64,000 nt of DNA from assembly GCA_905479925.1 (NCBI GenBank), contig CAJQOL010000013.1, positions 107,531-171,530 of the forward strand, in the 5' to 3' direction. This document shows positions 56,885 to 64,000 of the stretch, piece by piece. This DNA is from an uncultured Kangiellaceae bacterium. GTDB taxonomy: Bacteria > Pseudomonadota > Gammaproteobacteria > Enterobacterales > Kangiellaceae. A program made the position numbers and the translations under genes. Each line of letters opens with the position of its first letter. The stretch's first letter is position 1. The notes under the pieces are model-generated. The model was not told the origin of the DNA. It ran no database searches and was given only the letters and a program-made list of their open reading frames with translations.

Positions 56885-57040
56885 GCCTAGACTCGGGATA
56901 TTATGGCCTTAAAACCCGAATAAAATCAGTTGCTTAGTTCTGGCAGTGGCAACCGCTGCGCCGGACTCATTGTCATTGTTAGACACAGTGATGCTAATTG
57001 CGGCCGAGACCGTATGATTGCGATCAAAAAAACTTATTGA
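56885..57040. repeat. Diverged copy of the 45.9-kb intergenic element
   Basis: Starting in CTCGGGATA, this stretch follows the element at 45948 in order: GCCTTAAAA, CGAAT, AATCA, TTAGTT, GCAG, then AGTGATGCTAATT against AGCGATGTTAATT, and ATCAA followed by AAACTT. Similarity is patchy with small gaps. A right-hand inverted end was not found, so it is partial or decayed. Confidence 0.5.
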
Positions 57041-57052
57041 CGAGAATACCTT

Positions 57053-57649
57053 GTGACTGAAAGCAACCTTTCTAAATCAGCTGACCAGTTTACCGAACAA
57101 GCCATCCAGGATTTTTGGGAAATATCTTGTGAATTTTACGCTTTGCCAGCTATCAGCTCAACGCTGCTAACACTGCAAAATAGCTTTGGCCTGCAAGTTA
57201 ACCGGCTATTGTTTACCCTTTGGTTTAGCTACCGGATTAAACAGCGTATTCCAGCAAAACCTCTAAAATCGGCTTTGAAATTAATTAATACTGCGGAAGA
57301 CGCAGTAGAACAAATAAGAAGCTGCCGGTTACAACAAGATAAAAATTACCCAAAACCGCACATTGGCAACCATGAGCGGGTACGTTATCATCTGCTTGAA
57401 GCAGAACTAGCCATGGAAAAAGAGGTTCAGTGCTTACTGGTTAAACACTTTGTATCCGAAGCGCACCTGCTGGAGGTTTTTGCACAAAAAGCCACTATTT
57501 CAGCAGCTAAACTGAGTTTATTGGTTACAGAAAACGTCACCTTACTTGGTTTAAAAGAAGCCGCCGATCATAACCTTGAGGATCAGACTCAGTATACGGC
57601 TCTAATGCAACAAATTATCGATAGATGGTTAGAATACCTTGAGCTTTAA
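57053..57649 (+). CDS. DUF2390 / TIGR02444 family protein
   Basis: A 198-residue protein with the family-like start FWEISCEFYALPAISSTLLT and LLFTLWFSYRI. It is mostly helical, with no signal peptide. The start is a GTG. The function is unknown. The diverged repeat lies directly upstream, so its promoter may be inside or beside that element. Confidence 0.78.
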   Translation: MTESNLSKSADQFTEQAIQDFWEISCEFYALPAISSTLLTLQNSFGLQVNRLLFTLWFSYRIKQRIPAKPLKSALKLINTAEDAVEQIRSCRLQQDKNYPKPHIGNHERVRYHLLEAELAMEKEVQCLLVKHFVSEAHLLEVFAQKATISAAKLSLLVTENVTLLGLKEAADHNLEDQTQYTALMQQIIDRWLEYLEL

Positions 57650-57822
57650 ACTCGATAAACGAGCACAATTAACTAAACCGGTTTAGCCTTAATAAAGCAA
57701 TGAATAGAAGCATCTATTAATTTAGAAACAACAAATATAATTTAGATACAACAAATAAACTCAGAATCGAAACGAGCATAATTGATGTTATTTTCGGTGA
57801 GTGTACAGGTAAAAATAACAGC
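57650..57822. promoter_or_regulatory. astE upstream region with palindrome and tandem repeat
   Basis: A perfect 12-base palindrome TAAACCGGTTTA (57674-57685) is followed by two tandem 20-base copies beginning AATTTAGA (57719-57738 and 57739-57758; 18 of 20 bases identical). The repeats end 64 bases before the astE start. Confidence 0.55.
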
Positions 57823-58869
57823 ATGAAAAATTTTGAACCCACATGGCAGACCTTTACCGAGACGGGTAATTTTCTTGAACTAAGCAGACAGTGGCAAGAC
57901 GGTACCGATAAACCTCGACAATTTACGCTGGCCGACGGCACTCAGTTAAAACTCGAAGATACCGGCCTGCTAATAATAACTCCGAGCTCACCCAGTACCA
58001 CTAGTTTATTAATATCCAGCGGTATTCACGGTAACGAAACCGCCCCCATGGAAATTGTTGATGGCATGGTTAGGGATATTTGCTCCGGTCAGTTAAAAGT
58101 AAGAGTTAACCTAATGCTTATTATCGGTGATCCACCTGCGGTCAATATTGGTCAACGATTTCAAGTTCAAAATTTAAACCGATTGTTTTCAAAGCGCTAT
58201 CAATCGGCCGCAACCGAATCCGGTGAAATCGATTACGAAATGCAGCGAGCTAAACAAATAGAGCAAGCGGTTGAGAGTTTCTATCAAGACAGCGACGAAA
58301 AACGGTTTCACTTTGATTTACACACCGCAATAAGACCATCACAATACGAGCAGTTTGTTCTTTATCCTTATATGCACAATAAACCTTGGGATAAAGAGCA
58401 TATTGGATTTTTTGGAGGTTCCGGCATTACCACGGTATTGCTAGGAAACCAACCCGCGGGAACCTTTAGCTATTATACCAGTAATCAATTTGATGCCATG
58501 GCTGCGACAGTAGAGTTAGGAAAAGTTAGACCCTTTGGCGAAAATGATATGAAAAAATTTGCCGGTACTGATAATAACTTGCGCTGCTTAATTGAAGCGA
58601 CTGACCCTAAAGTTTTACCCTTCAATAATGATGACTATATAGTCTTTCAAATTAAGCAAGAAATCATAAAAGCTAACGATGATTTCAATTTATTATTAGA
58701 TGATGATGTTAAGAATTTTACGTCATTTAAAAAAGGGACGTTATTAGCATCCGACGGAAAAGATGAAAAATATGTTGTGGAAAATGATGGTGAAGCGATT
58801 GTTTTTCCGAATAACAAGGTGCCAATTGGGCAACGAGTTGGCGTATTGCTTGAATCTATCGAACTATAA
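57823..58869 (+). CDS. astE: Succinylglutamate desuccinylase
   Basis: A 348-residue zinc carboxypeptidase-like enzyme. The zinc motif is SSGIHGNETAPME, with FHFDLHTAIRPSQYEQF and the C-terminal catalytic Glu in TVELGKV. It carries out the last step of the arginine succinyltransferase pathway (succinylglutamate to glutamate and succinate). The other ast genes are absent here; relatives acting on other N-acyl amino acids are possible. The neighbouring argC and argB are biosynthetic. Confidence 0.88.
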   Translation: MKNFEPTWQTFTETGNFLELSRQWQDGTDKPRQFTLADGTQLKLEDTGLLIITPSSPSTTSLLISSGIHGNETAPMEIVDGMVRDICSGQLKVRVNLMLIIGDPPAVNIGQRFQVQNLNRLFSKRYQSAATESGEIDYEMQRAKQIEQAVESFYQDSDEKRFHFDLHTAIRPSQYEQFVLYPYMHNKPWDKEHIGFFGGSGITTVLLGNQPAGTFSYYTSNQFDAMAATVELGKVRPFGENDMKKFAGTDNNLRCLIEATDPKVLPFNNDDYIVFQIKQEIIKANDDFNLLLDDDVKNFTSFKKGTLLASDGKDEKYVVENDGEAIVFPNNKVPIGQRVGVLLESIEL

Positions 58870-58944
58870 ATTTAAACACTATCAAACGATTGGTTAACAT
58901 CCAATTTAAAAAGAATTAACTATCACTAGAAAAGGTATCTTCAA

Positions 58945-60003
58945 ATGAATAAAACTAAAGTTTCCATTATCGGTGGCGCTGGTTACGGCGCAGCAGAAAT
59001 ACTCAGGCATATGTTGGTAAGAGACGACGTCGAAGTATTACGTGTTTCCAGTAAAGATTTTATTGGGCAATCAGTTAGCCAAGTTCATAGAAACCTGCCA
59101 GGATTTGACCATATTAAAATGCAGGATATTTCTCCTCAGGAATGTGTTGCTGGAGCGGATATTGTATTTTTGGCTATGCCACATATTATTACCGCCAAAG
59201 TAGCTATGGAGCTTTTCGACGAAGACGTAAGAATCATTGATTTATCCGGTGATTTCAGATTAGAAAACCTCACTGATTACACCCGTGATTATGCACCAGA
59301 ACATCCCTGTGCTGACCGTTTAGGCACTTTCGTTTACGGAATGCCAGAACTAAATAGCGAAGCAATTAAAGACGCTAAGCATGTCGCAAGCCCTGGTTGT
59401 TTTGCGACTGGTATCGCAATGGGATTATTACCACTAGCGGATGCTGGGTTGTTGACTAATACCAACGTTCGAACCGTTGCTATGACGGGTTCATCTGGTT
59501 CTGGTGTTAAGCCACAAGCAGGAACTCATCACGCGGTGAGAGTTAACAATTTAAAAGCTTATAAAGCGCTTCATCATCAACATCGAGCTGAGATTGTTCA
59601 AACATTAAGTAACGCAGGTTCTTCTGAACTATCTCTAGATTTTGTTCCTGTTTCTGCACCATTGGTTCGCGGTATTTTAGCGGTATCACAACTAGATTTG
59701 GCGGAAGGGCAAGATCAAACATCTATCCAAGAATTATATGAAAAATACTACGCTGAGCATTTGTTGACGAATGTTCGACCTAAAGGAGCAGCGGCGGAAG
59801 TGGTTGCGGTAACGGGTACAGCACGCGTTGAAATTAGTATAGAAACTCGCGTCGATGAAGATACTGGAAAGCGTACATTGTGTGTAACCAGTGCAATTGA
59901 TAACTTAATTAAAGGTGGAGCGGGTCAAGCGGTGCAAAGTTTTAATCTTATGACCGGTAAGCCAGCACACTTTGGGTTAGACAACCCAGGTCTATGGCCA
60001 TAG
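58945..60003 (+). CDS. argC: N-acetyl-gamma-glutamyl-phosphate reductase
   Basis: A 352-residue NADP-dependent reductase, third step of arginine synthesis. Rossmann motif IIGGAGYGAAEILRHM, catalytic Cys in SPGCFATG and His region KALHHQHRAEI are present. A strong terminator follows at 60014-60047, so argC and argB are not simply one transcript. Confidence 0.93.
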   Translation: MNKTKVSIIGGAGYGAAEILRHMLVRDDVEVLRVSSKDFIGQSVSQVHRNLPGFDHIKMQDISPQECVAGADIVFLAMPHIITAKVAMELFDEDVRIIDLSGDFRLENLTDYTRDYAPEHPCADRLGTFVYGMPELNSEAIKDAKHVASPGCFATGIAMGLLPLADAGLLTNTNVRTVAMTGSSGSGVKPQAGTHHAVRVNNLKAYKALHHQHRAEIVQTLSNAGSSELSLDFVPVSAPLVRGILAVSQLDLAEGQDQTSIQELYEKYYAEHLLTNVRPKGAAAEVVAVTGTARVEISIETRVDEDTGKRTLCVTSAIDNLIKGGAGQAVQSFNLMTGKPAHFGLDNPGLWP

Positions 60004-60013
60004 GTTGCTCCTA

Positions 60014-60047
60014 AAAAAACAGGCTGGTCATTACTGGCCTGTTTTTT
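60014..60047 (+). terminator. Rho-independent terminator between argC and argB
   Basis: AAAAAACAGGC pairs exactly with GCCTGTTTTTT around a 12-base loop; the T run forms the tail. It ends 75 bases before the argB start. Confidence 0.85.
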
Positions 60048-60121
60048 GTTTCACCACTTATAAAATTTTTATCACTATACCTATCAGTTAAAAATACCCT
60101 GTCAACCAATTGGACTTTATT

Positions 60122-60958
60122 ATGTCACAAACAAACTCAACTAAAATTGCCGTTATAAAAGTTGGCGGCGATGTTTTAGAGGATACCGCCGAGAGTGCTG
60201 GGTTAGCAGAAAATGTTAGCCAGTTACGAACCCAAGGCTGGTCTATTGTTTTACTTCATGGCGGTGGTCCACAAGTTAATCGTTTACAAAACTGTCACGG
60301 ATTGACTCCTAATAAAGTTGCTGGTCGACGGATTACTTCTAGCGAGGACCTGTTAGTGGTTAAGCAAGCAATAGCAGGGGAAGTTAATGTTAATTTGGTC
60401 GCAGAACTGACTAAAAAAGGCCTTCCTGCTTTTGGTTGTCACGGTGCTTCTGGCGGTTTAGTTAAAGCGACTAAACGGCCACCGGTTATTGTTAGTGGCG
60501 GTGGCGACAAACCGATTGATTTTGGAGAGGTCGGCGACGTTCAATCGGTTAATGCTAGGTTATTAAATGGTTTACTTGAACTTGATGTTATTCCAGTCAT
60601 CGCTACCTTAGGGATCAATGATGAAGGCCGAGTATTTAATATCAATGCGGATACGACCGTTGTTCAAATTGCTAAAGCGCTGAAGGCTAATCTGTTATTG
60701 CTTACCACTCAAGTCGGTGGTGTGTTTAAAGATCTTCATGACCCAACTAGTCGAATTCAACAGGTAAATACTCCGCAGGCAAAAGCGCTAATCAATGACG
60801 GAATTATTCAAGGGGGAATGATCCCAAAGGTTGAGGAAGCTATGACACTTTTAGATGAAGGTGTTGAGACTATAGCTATTGTAAGCGGTCGGGTTGTTGG
60901 AGCCTTTCAAGCGGTTGCTGAAGGTACTGGGGAGCATGGGACTCGCATTGTTAAGTAG
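60122..60958 (+). CDS. argB: Acetylglutamate kinase
   Basis: A 278-residue amino-acid kinase, second step of arginine synthesis: VIKVGGDVLEDTAES, VLLHGGGPQVNRL, INADTTVVQIAKAL and a C-terminal glycine-rich region. ATG 60122 is preferred over the TTG at 60110. It follows the argC terminator and is the last core gene before the accessory block. argF, argG, argH, argJ and argA are not in the window. Confidence 0.92.
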   Translation: MSQTNSTKIAVIKVGGDVLEDTAESAGLAENVSQLRTQGWSIVLLHGGGPQVNRLQNCHGLTPNKVAGRRITSSEDLLVVKQAIAGEVNVNLVAELTKKGLPAFGCHGASGGLVKATKRPPVIVSGGGDKPIDFGEVGDVQSVNARLLNGLLELDVIPVIATLGINDEGRVFNINADTTVVQIAKALKANLLLLTTQVGGVFKDLHDPTSRIQQVNTPQAKALINDGIIQGGMIPKVEEAMTLLDEGVETIAIVSGRVVGAFQAVAEGTGEHGTRIVK

Positions 60959-60992
60959 CCAGGGTTTTGTTAGTTTTTGATGCAGTTTCTAG

Positions 60993-61175
60993 AGAACTAA
61001 TATCGTTCAATATACTTGTCTACTTGACGAGTTTCAAAACAATTCGGAATGGCGTAAATTGCAATATCGCGGACAGTGGAAATTTAAGAAAGTGACTGAG
61101 GAACACATTCCTGAAAGCGGTCGTTGGACGTTCAACGTTATGCTTTGCAGTTCATCTGCAATAGTGAATTGTTAA
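60993..61175 (+). pseudogene. Possible gene remnant without start codon
   Basis: Directly after a TAG (60990-60992) this frame is open for 60 codons to TAA at 61173-61175 and reads like protein (LLDEFQNNSEWRKLQYRGQW, then WKFKKVTEEHIPESGRW), but has no usable start in its first part. It may be the 3' end of a gene cut by insertion of the accessory block, or a chance open frame. Confidence 0.3.
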
Positions 61176-61176
61176 A

Positions 61177-61443
61177 TCATTTATCATAGTGATAACGACA
61201 AGATATAACTGTTATTTGGTTGTCATCAACAGCATATACCAGTCTATTTGACTCATCGATTCTGCGAGACCAGAAGCCAGATAAATTCTCCTTGAGCGGT
61301 TCTGGCTTTCCAATTCCTTCGAACGGACTGCGCTGAGTATCTATGAGTAATTTATTGATTCGTTTTAGCGTTTTCTTATCCTGACGTTGCCAATAGACAT
61401 AGTCAGACCATGCGTCCCTAGTCCAAGCTAATATTTCAATCAT
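61177..61443 (-). CDS. yoeB: YoeB-type toxin of a toxin-antitoxin pair
   Basis: An 88-residue RelE-superfamily endoribonuclease: start ILAWTRDAWSDYVYWQRQDK, middle FEGIGKPEPLKENLSGFWSR and the C-terminal catalytic His/Tyr in ISCRYHYDK. It cuts mRNA at the ribosome. It overlaps the antitoxin gene by eight bases, as in other yefM-yoeB operons. Confidence 0.93.
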   Translation of the reverse strand: MIEILAWTRDAWSDYVYWQRQDKKTLKRINKLLIDTQRSPFEGIGKPEPLKENLSGFWSRRIDESNRLVYAVDDNQITVISCRYHYDK

Positions 61444-61690
61444 CCGTTAGCCCGTGTATTTCTGTCTTACCAGAACGGTATTGATCAATTGATTTGGCTA
61501 AGTGCGATGCATTTGCAGAACTTTTTAACAAATGTACTGTTTCCATTAGTCCATTAAATGAATCTAGTGACATAACCACAGCATCTTCTGCATCTCTTCG
61601 CGAAATCACAGTATAGTCAATATCTTCAACCACTTGATCTAAAACATTTTTTAAGTGATTTCGCGCTTCAGAAAAATTTACGACTCTCAT
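61436..61690 (-). CDS. yefM: YefM-type antitoxin
   Basis: An 84-residue Phd/YefM protein: start VVNFSEARNHLKNVLDQV, TVISRRDAEDAVVMSLDSFN and an acidic C-terminal toxin-neutralising tail. It represses its own promoter with YoeB as co-repressor in known systems. A promoter with palindromes lies upstream. Confidence 0.93.
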   Translation of the reverse strand: MRVVNFSEARNHLKNVLDQVVEDIDYTVISRRDAEDAVVMSLDSFNGLMETVHLLKSSANASHLAKSIDQYRSGKTEIHGLTDD

Positions 61691-61720
61691 AGGAACCCCC
61701 TGTCTTGTACAATATATAAG

Positions 61721-61751
61721 ACAAGTATAACTTGTCCTATAAATTGTGCAA
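61721..61751 (-). promoter_or_regulatory. yefM-yoeB promoter and operator
   Basis: On the minus strand -35 TTGCAC (61746-61751) and -10 TATACT (61724-61729) are 16 bases apart. The -10 lies in the inverted repeat ACAAGT-TAT-ACTTGT (61721-61735), and TTGTACAA is found closer to the start codon, matching the TGTACA core known from YefM operators. Confidence 0.65.
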
Positions 61752-61983
61752 GTCGAAATTCAGCGATTTAACAAGTTTCTATATTTACAACGCAAACATA
61801 GAACGCTTTAAAAACAGCCATTTAATCCTAGTTTTCTAATAATTAATCAGTTAGTGGCTGCTTTTTAGCAAAAATATTCAGATGAATGAGTTATGTGAAT
61901 GTCTTCAACGTGATGTTAGCTCTCACTGAAAACTTGCCTAAGTTAAGGTTTCTTTTTGTATTGCCTTTAGGAACTGACACCAT

Positions 61984-62448
61984 TCAAATATCTGAACTCA
62001 ACAAAAAAAATGAAAGCTCTGTTTTCAGCTCTTCGTTATTGTAAAATCTACTTTCGAATTTCAACATACCCAAGATGATATTGACAGAATGAAAGCCTTC
62101 TTTTTGTACAATCAGGTAATCTTTACTATGCGTATTAAAACCGTGATAATTTCTGCAATCTTCAGGAAGTTCTTCTGATTCCGGATTTTTAATATCCCAA
62201 AAAGCATAAGTTCTTAGGGAAGGAGATACGGTTACTAATCCTTTAGAGTTAGAAAAACCTTCTACAGTTTCAGTTCGAGTTCTAATGCGAACTCTAGCAC
62301 CACTTATGGGATTACCCTCTTGATCGGCCACGTATATAGTAAAAGGAACTCTTCGCTCACCATCAGAAATCCTGCCATTACATTCGATAGCTTTGGCATT
62401 CATTGAAAGTACGACAGTAAAGAGCGTAAATACTATATATTTAATCAT
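61984..62448 (-). CDS. Exported hypothetical protein of the right-end block
   Basis: A 154-residue protein with a signal peptide (YIVFTLFTVVLSMNAKA) and a beta-sandwich-like middle (FTIYVADQEGNPISGARVRI), the pattern of a carboxypeptidase-regulatory or transthyretin-like fold. ATG 62448 is preferred because AAGGAG lies 11 bases upstream; a GTG at 62460 would be too close. The function is unknown. Confidence 0.65.
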   Translation of the reverse strand: MIKYIVFTLFTVVLSMNAKAIECNGRISDGERRVPFTIYVADQEGNPISGARVRIRTRTETVEGFSNSKGLVTVSPSLRTYAFWDIKNPESEELPEDCRNYHGFNTHSKDYLIVQKEGFHSVNIILGMLKFESRFYNNEELKTELSFFLLSSDI

Positions 62449-62565
62449 TAAGAGATTCACTCCTTTTCAGATTTAACTTTTCTCTCTATCGAGTTGTTTA
62501 TTTATATGCCCTCACTAACTGGCTCTATCTCATTTTCTTCTGTTTGACCTGATTGTTATGTGATG

Positions 62566-62847
62566 TTAGCTGGCGGCCCCATTAAAATGCTTTTTTAGTG
62601 ATTGTATATATACTCCCTCTATCTCTTCACGGATACTACCGTCTTCAATTCCTTTAAGAAAGCTTTCTGGGAGTGATGACCTTCTCACCTTGGAAATAAG
62701 CTCCTGAATTCTCTCTATTCTCGCATCCCTTTCAAGTTCGATTTTTTCGAGGGAGCTGGTATCGCCACCCCATCCTTTATCATTGAAAATACAAAGTCGT
62801 TCAACTTCCTTTAAAAGCTTTGCTTTTGAGCCAAACGGATTGAGCAT
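62566..62847 (-). CDS. Hypothetical protein of the right-end block
   Basis: A 93-residue charged, helical protein with no signal peptide (EVERLCIFNDKG, then DARIERIQELISKVRRSSLP). A perfect AGGAGG ribosome site lies upstream. No family recognised. Its stop codon lies inside a 12-base sequence (62560-62571) that recurs at 61910-61921. Confidence 0.6.
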   Translation of the reverse strand: MLNPFGSKAKLLKEVERLCIFNDKGWGGDTSSLEKIELERDARIERIQELISKVRRSSLPESFLKGIEDGSIREEIEGVYIQSLKKHFNGAAS

Positions 62848-63025
62848 TCTCTCTACCTCCTAGAGCACATAATTCTAACCTCAATTGAGGCGCATTATCC
62901 TTCAAATGAAGGGGAATGTTAACTATTCTGAATGTCTGCTTTTTTGCCGAGCAGCTTTTAATTCTTTATATAGCCAATGACGCCTATGTGATGAATTGAG
63001 TCTATCAAACCGACTCTGGTCCAAA

Positions 63026-63367
63026 TTATTTTTTCTTACTTTCAATTATGGAAACCCGACGCTTATAGTCAAGCTCACACTCTTCAAAAGTACACGTCAT
63101 TCGATTCTGAACATAGACAATAATATCATCAGTGGTATAGCTCTCTTCAAGATATATTCCATCCGAAACAGGATTCCAACTACCATCAGCATTCTTACAA
63201 ATGTGTACAAACCGATTCCATTCTTTATACTCACCAGGGTTCAATGAAACGGTAAGACTTTCACCGAAATCAGATTTTTTAAAATTTGCTTCAAAACTAA
63301 CATCTAAGCCTAAAACTGAGAATTTCTCAAATAGTTCTTGAAAGTAACCTGGTATTTCACTTGTCAT
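63026..63367 (-). CDS. Hypothetical protein of the right-end block
   Basis: A 113-residue soluble acidic protein (start TSEIPGYFQELFEKFSVLGL, with a SLNPGEYKEWNRF stretch). No recognised family or export signal. Its start overlaps the upstream membrane protein gene by 11 bases, so the two are translationally coupled. Confidence 0.62.
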   Translation of the reverse strand: MTSEIPGYFQELFEKFSVLGLDVSFEANFKKSDFGESLTVSLNPGEYKEWNRFVHICKNADGSWNPVSDGIYLEESYTTDDIIVYVQNRMTCTFEECELDYKRRVSIIESKKK

Positions 63368-63623
63368 TACATTTCATCTTTCTAAACCTTCGAAAAACAT
63401 ACATAAGCAAAAAAAATCCTGTCGAAATAATAAACGACCAAAAGCCTATCAAAAGTACAACAATCACTGTTGGACCTGCTGAAACAGTAAACAAGCCGCA
63501 ATCATATCCACATGTTTCATTCCGATAGTATGACCAAATAGCTAATACGAAACTCATGCTAATAATGATTGAATAGAGTATTTTCTCTTTACGACTAAAT
63601 AAATCATGTATAAGTGAGCTCAT
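63357..63623 (-). CDS. Small membrane protein of the right-end block
   Basis: An 88-residue protein with two hydrophobic helices (about residues 13-32 and 44-76) around a loop with two cysteines (NETCGYDCG) and a basic end. No family recognised. Its last 11 bases overlap the gene at 63026-63367. Confidence 0.62.
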   Translation of the reverse strand: MSSLIHDLFSRKEKILYSIIISMSFVLAIWSYYRNETCGYDCGLFTVSAGPTVIVVLLIGFWSFIISTGFFLLMYVFRRFRKMKCNDK

Positions 63624-63704
63624 ATATAGAAATGTCGATTCAGTGGAGTTAGATCAATTGTCCTTATGAGTGGCAGCTTTTTTATCATACAGACTCAAAC
63701 TTAC

Positions 63705-63753
63705 GTGTCAACGAAGGGCCGGAATGTGATGAAAAGAGTCTAGTAGTTGACAC
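63705..63753. repeat. Inverted repeat in the right-end block
   Basis: GTGTCAAC (63705-63712) and GTTGACAC (63746-63753) are exact complements 33 bases apart, with ATGTGATGAA between them and a GAGTC/GACTC pair straddling the right arm. It lies between two minus-strand genes and superficially resembles the outer boxes of an integron attC site. Confidence 0.4.
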
Positions 63754-63787
63754 TGACTCTAATTGTTCGCCTTAAACATTAGTTAAT

Positions 63788-64000
63788 CTAGTCTTTTGAC
63801 TGCTTTGGTATAGTAAGTTCATACTGAACAGTCTGATTGACTACCACATATATTTTCTCATTTTTCACTAAATCGGCTTGTACTCCAACTTTAACTACTT
63901 CTGCACAAGCGCAAGCAGTTGCCAGAGCTTTAGTACTTGCTGTTTCTAGATGTAGAGTTAGTGATTTAGGACCTTTAGTCAGCGAAGGATTCACGATCTT
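63788..64000 (-). CDS. Hypothetical protein, 5' end beyond the window
   Basis: At least 68 residues, with the frame open to base 64000 and so probably starting outside. A GTG at 63994 is an in-window alternative. It contains ALATACACAEVV and ends ELTIPKQSKD; there is no recognised family. It is on the same strand as the rest of the block. Confidence 0.5.
   Translation of the reverse strand, partial: KIVNPSLTKGPKSLTLHLETASTKALATACACAEVVKVGVQADLVKNEKIYVVVNQTVQYELTIPKQSKD

Noticed and set aside
58870..58944. ARG box (ArgR operator) before argC
   Set aside because: The AT-rich stretch has no clear match to the ArgR palindrome.
60959..64000. Integron attC sites in the right-end block
   Set aside because: Several GTTAG- and TAACA-like boxes are present, but none shows the paired inner arms and GTTRRRY/RYYYAAC ends together, and no integrase is in the window. 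Kept only as a hypothesis.
1..64000. CRISPR arrays, tRNA or rRNA genes, insertion sequences and prophage genes
   Set aside because: None was recognised. No regularly spaced repeats of CRISPR type and no transposase or phage proteins are encoded. Small non-coding RNAs cannot be excluded by eye.

Overview
The window is a chromosomal segment from a low-to-medium GC gammaproteobacterium. The support is gene content and order: rhlB / trxA / rho, ubiD-fre, coq7, engB-cytochrome c4-dsbA-endonuclease-diguanylate cyclase, trmL, creD, soxR, tusA and rsmD. A GlyGly-CTERM protease, an RND efflux pair and several two-component or c-di-GMP proteins fit an aquatic, Kangiella- or Alteromonas-like lineage, but the genus is only a guess. 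No rRNA, tRNA, CRISPR array, prophage or insertion sequence was recognised.

Layout. 1-7043: an NtrC-type regulator (cut by the left edge), its membrane kinase, and an RND pump with its adaptor. 7147-12022: a secreted trypsin-like protease with an orphan partner, an exported D-2-hydroxyacid dehydrogenase, YCII and GNAT proteins, and a DUF2975/HTH pair. 12181-16043: a di-heme peroxidase overlapping a hybrid histidine kinase. 16087-19419: a minus-strand run of a Ycf46-like AAA ATPase, two TPM-domain proteins and a zinc-ribbon protein. 19609-28883: housekeeping genes (coq7, ubiD-fre, rho, trxA, rhlB, tusA) and a Crp/Fnr regulator. 29006-37571: HisA-like protein, rsmD, SMI1/KNR4, engB, cytochrome c4, DsbA-like, endonuclease, diguanylate cyclase and a large orphan. 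37775-41278: a giant exported beta-propeller/amidohydrolase. 41409-58869: mixed metabolism, signalling and envelope genes with SoxR near the middle. 58945-60958: argC and argB. 61177-64000: an accessory block of short minus-strand genes that begins with a YefM/YoeB toxin-antitoxin pair.

How it works together. Several units look like sensing linked to envelope or redox output: regulator, kinase and efflux pump; peroxidase and hybrid kinase; SoxR with a 19-bp-spacer promoter facing a novel 64-residue protein; and a Crp/Fnr gene with a long palindrome over its own promoter. Short tandem repeats sit just upstream of three genes (13 bp x5 before an outer-membrane protein, 9 bp x3 before a DUF3224 protein, 20 bp x2 before astE). 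A roughly 230-bp intergenic element with inverted ends near 45.9-46.2 kb has a diverged partial copy near 56.9 kb. These repeats, the SoxR target, the peroxidase-kinase pair and the right-end block are the best places to look for something undescribed. All family names are from reading the sequence by eye; no database search was run.
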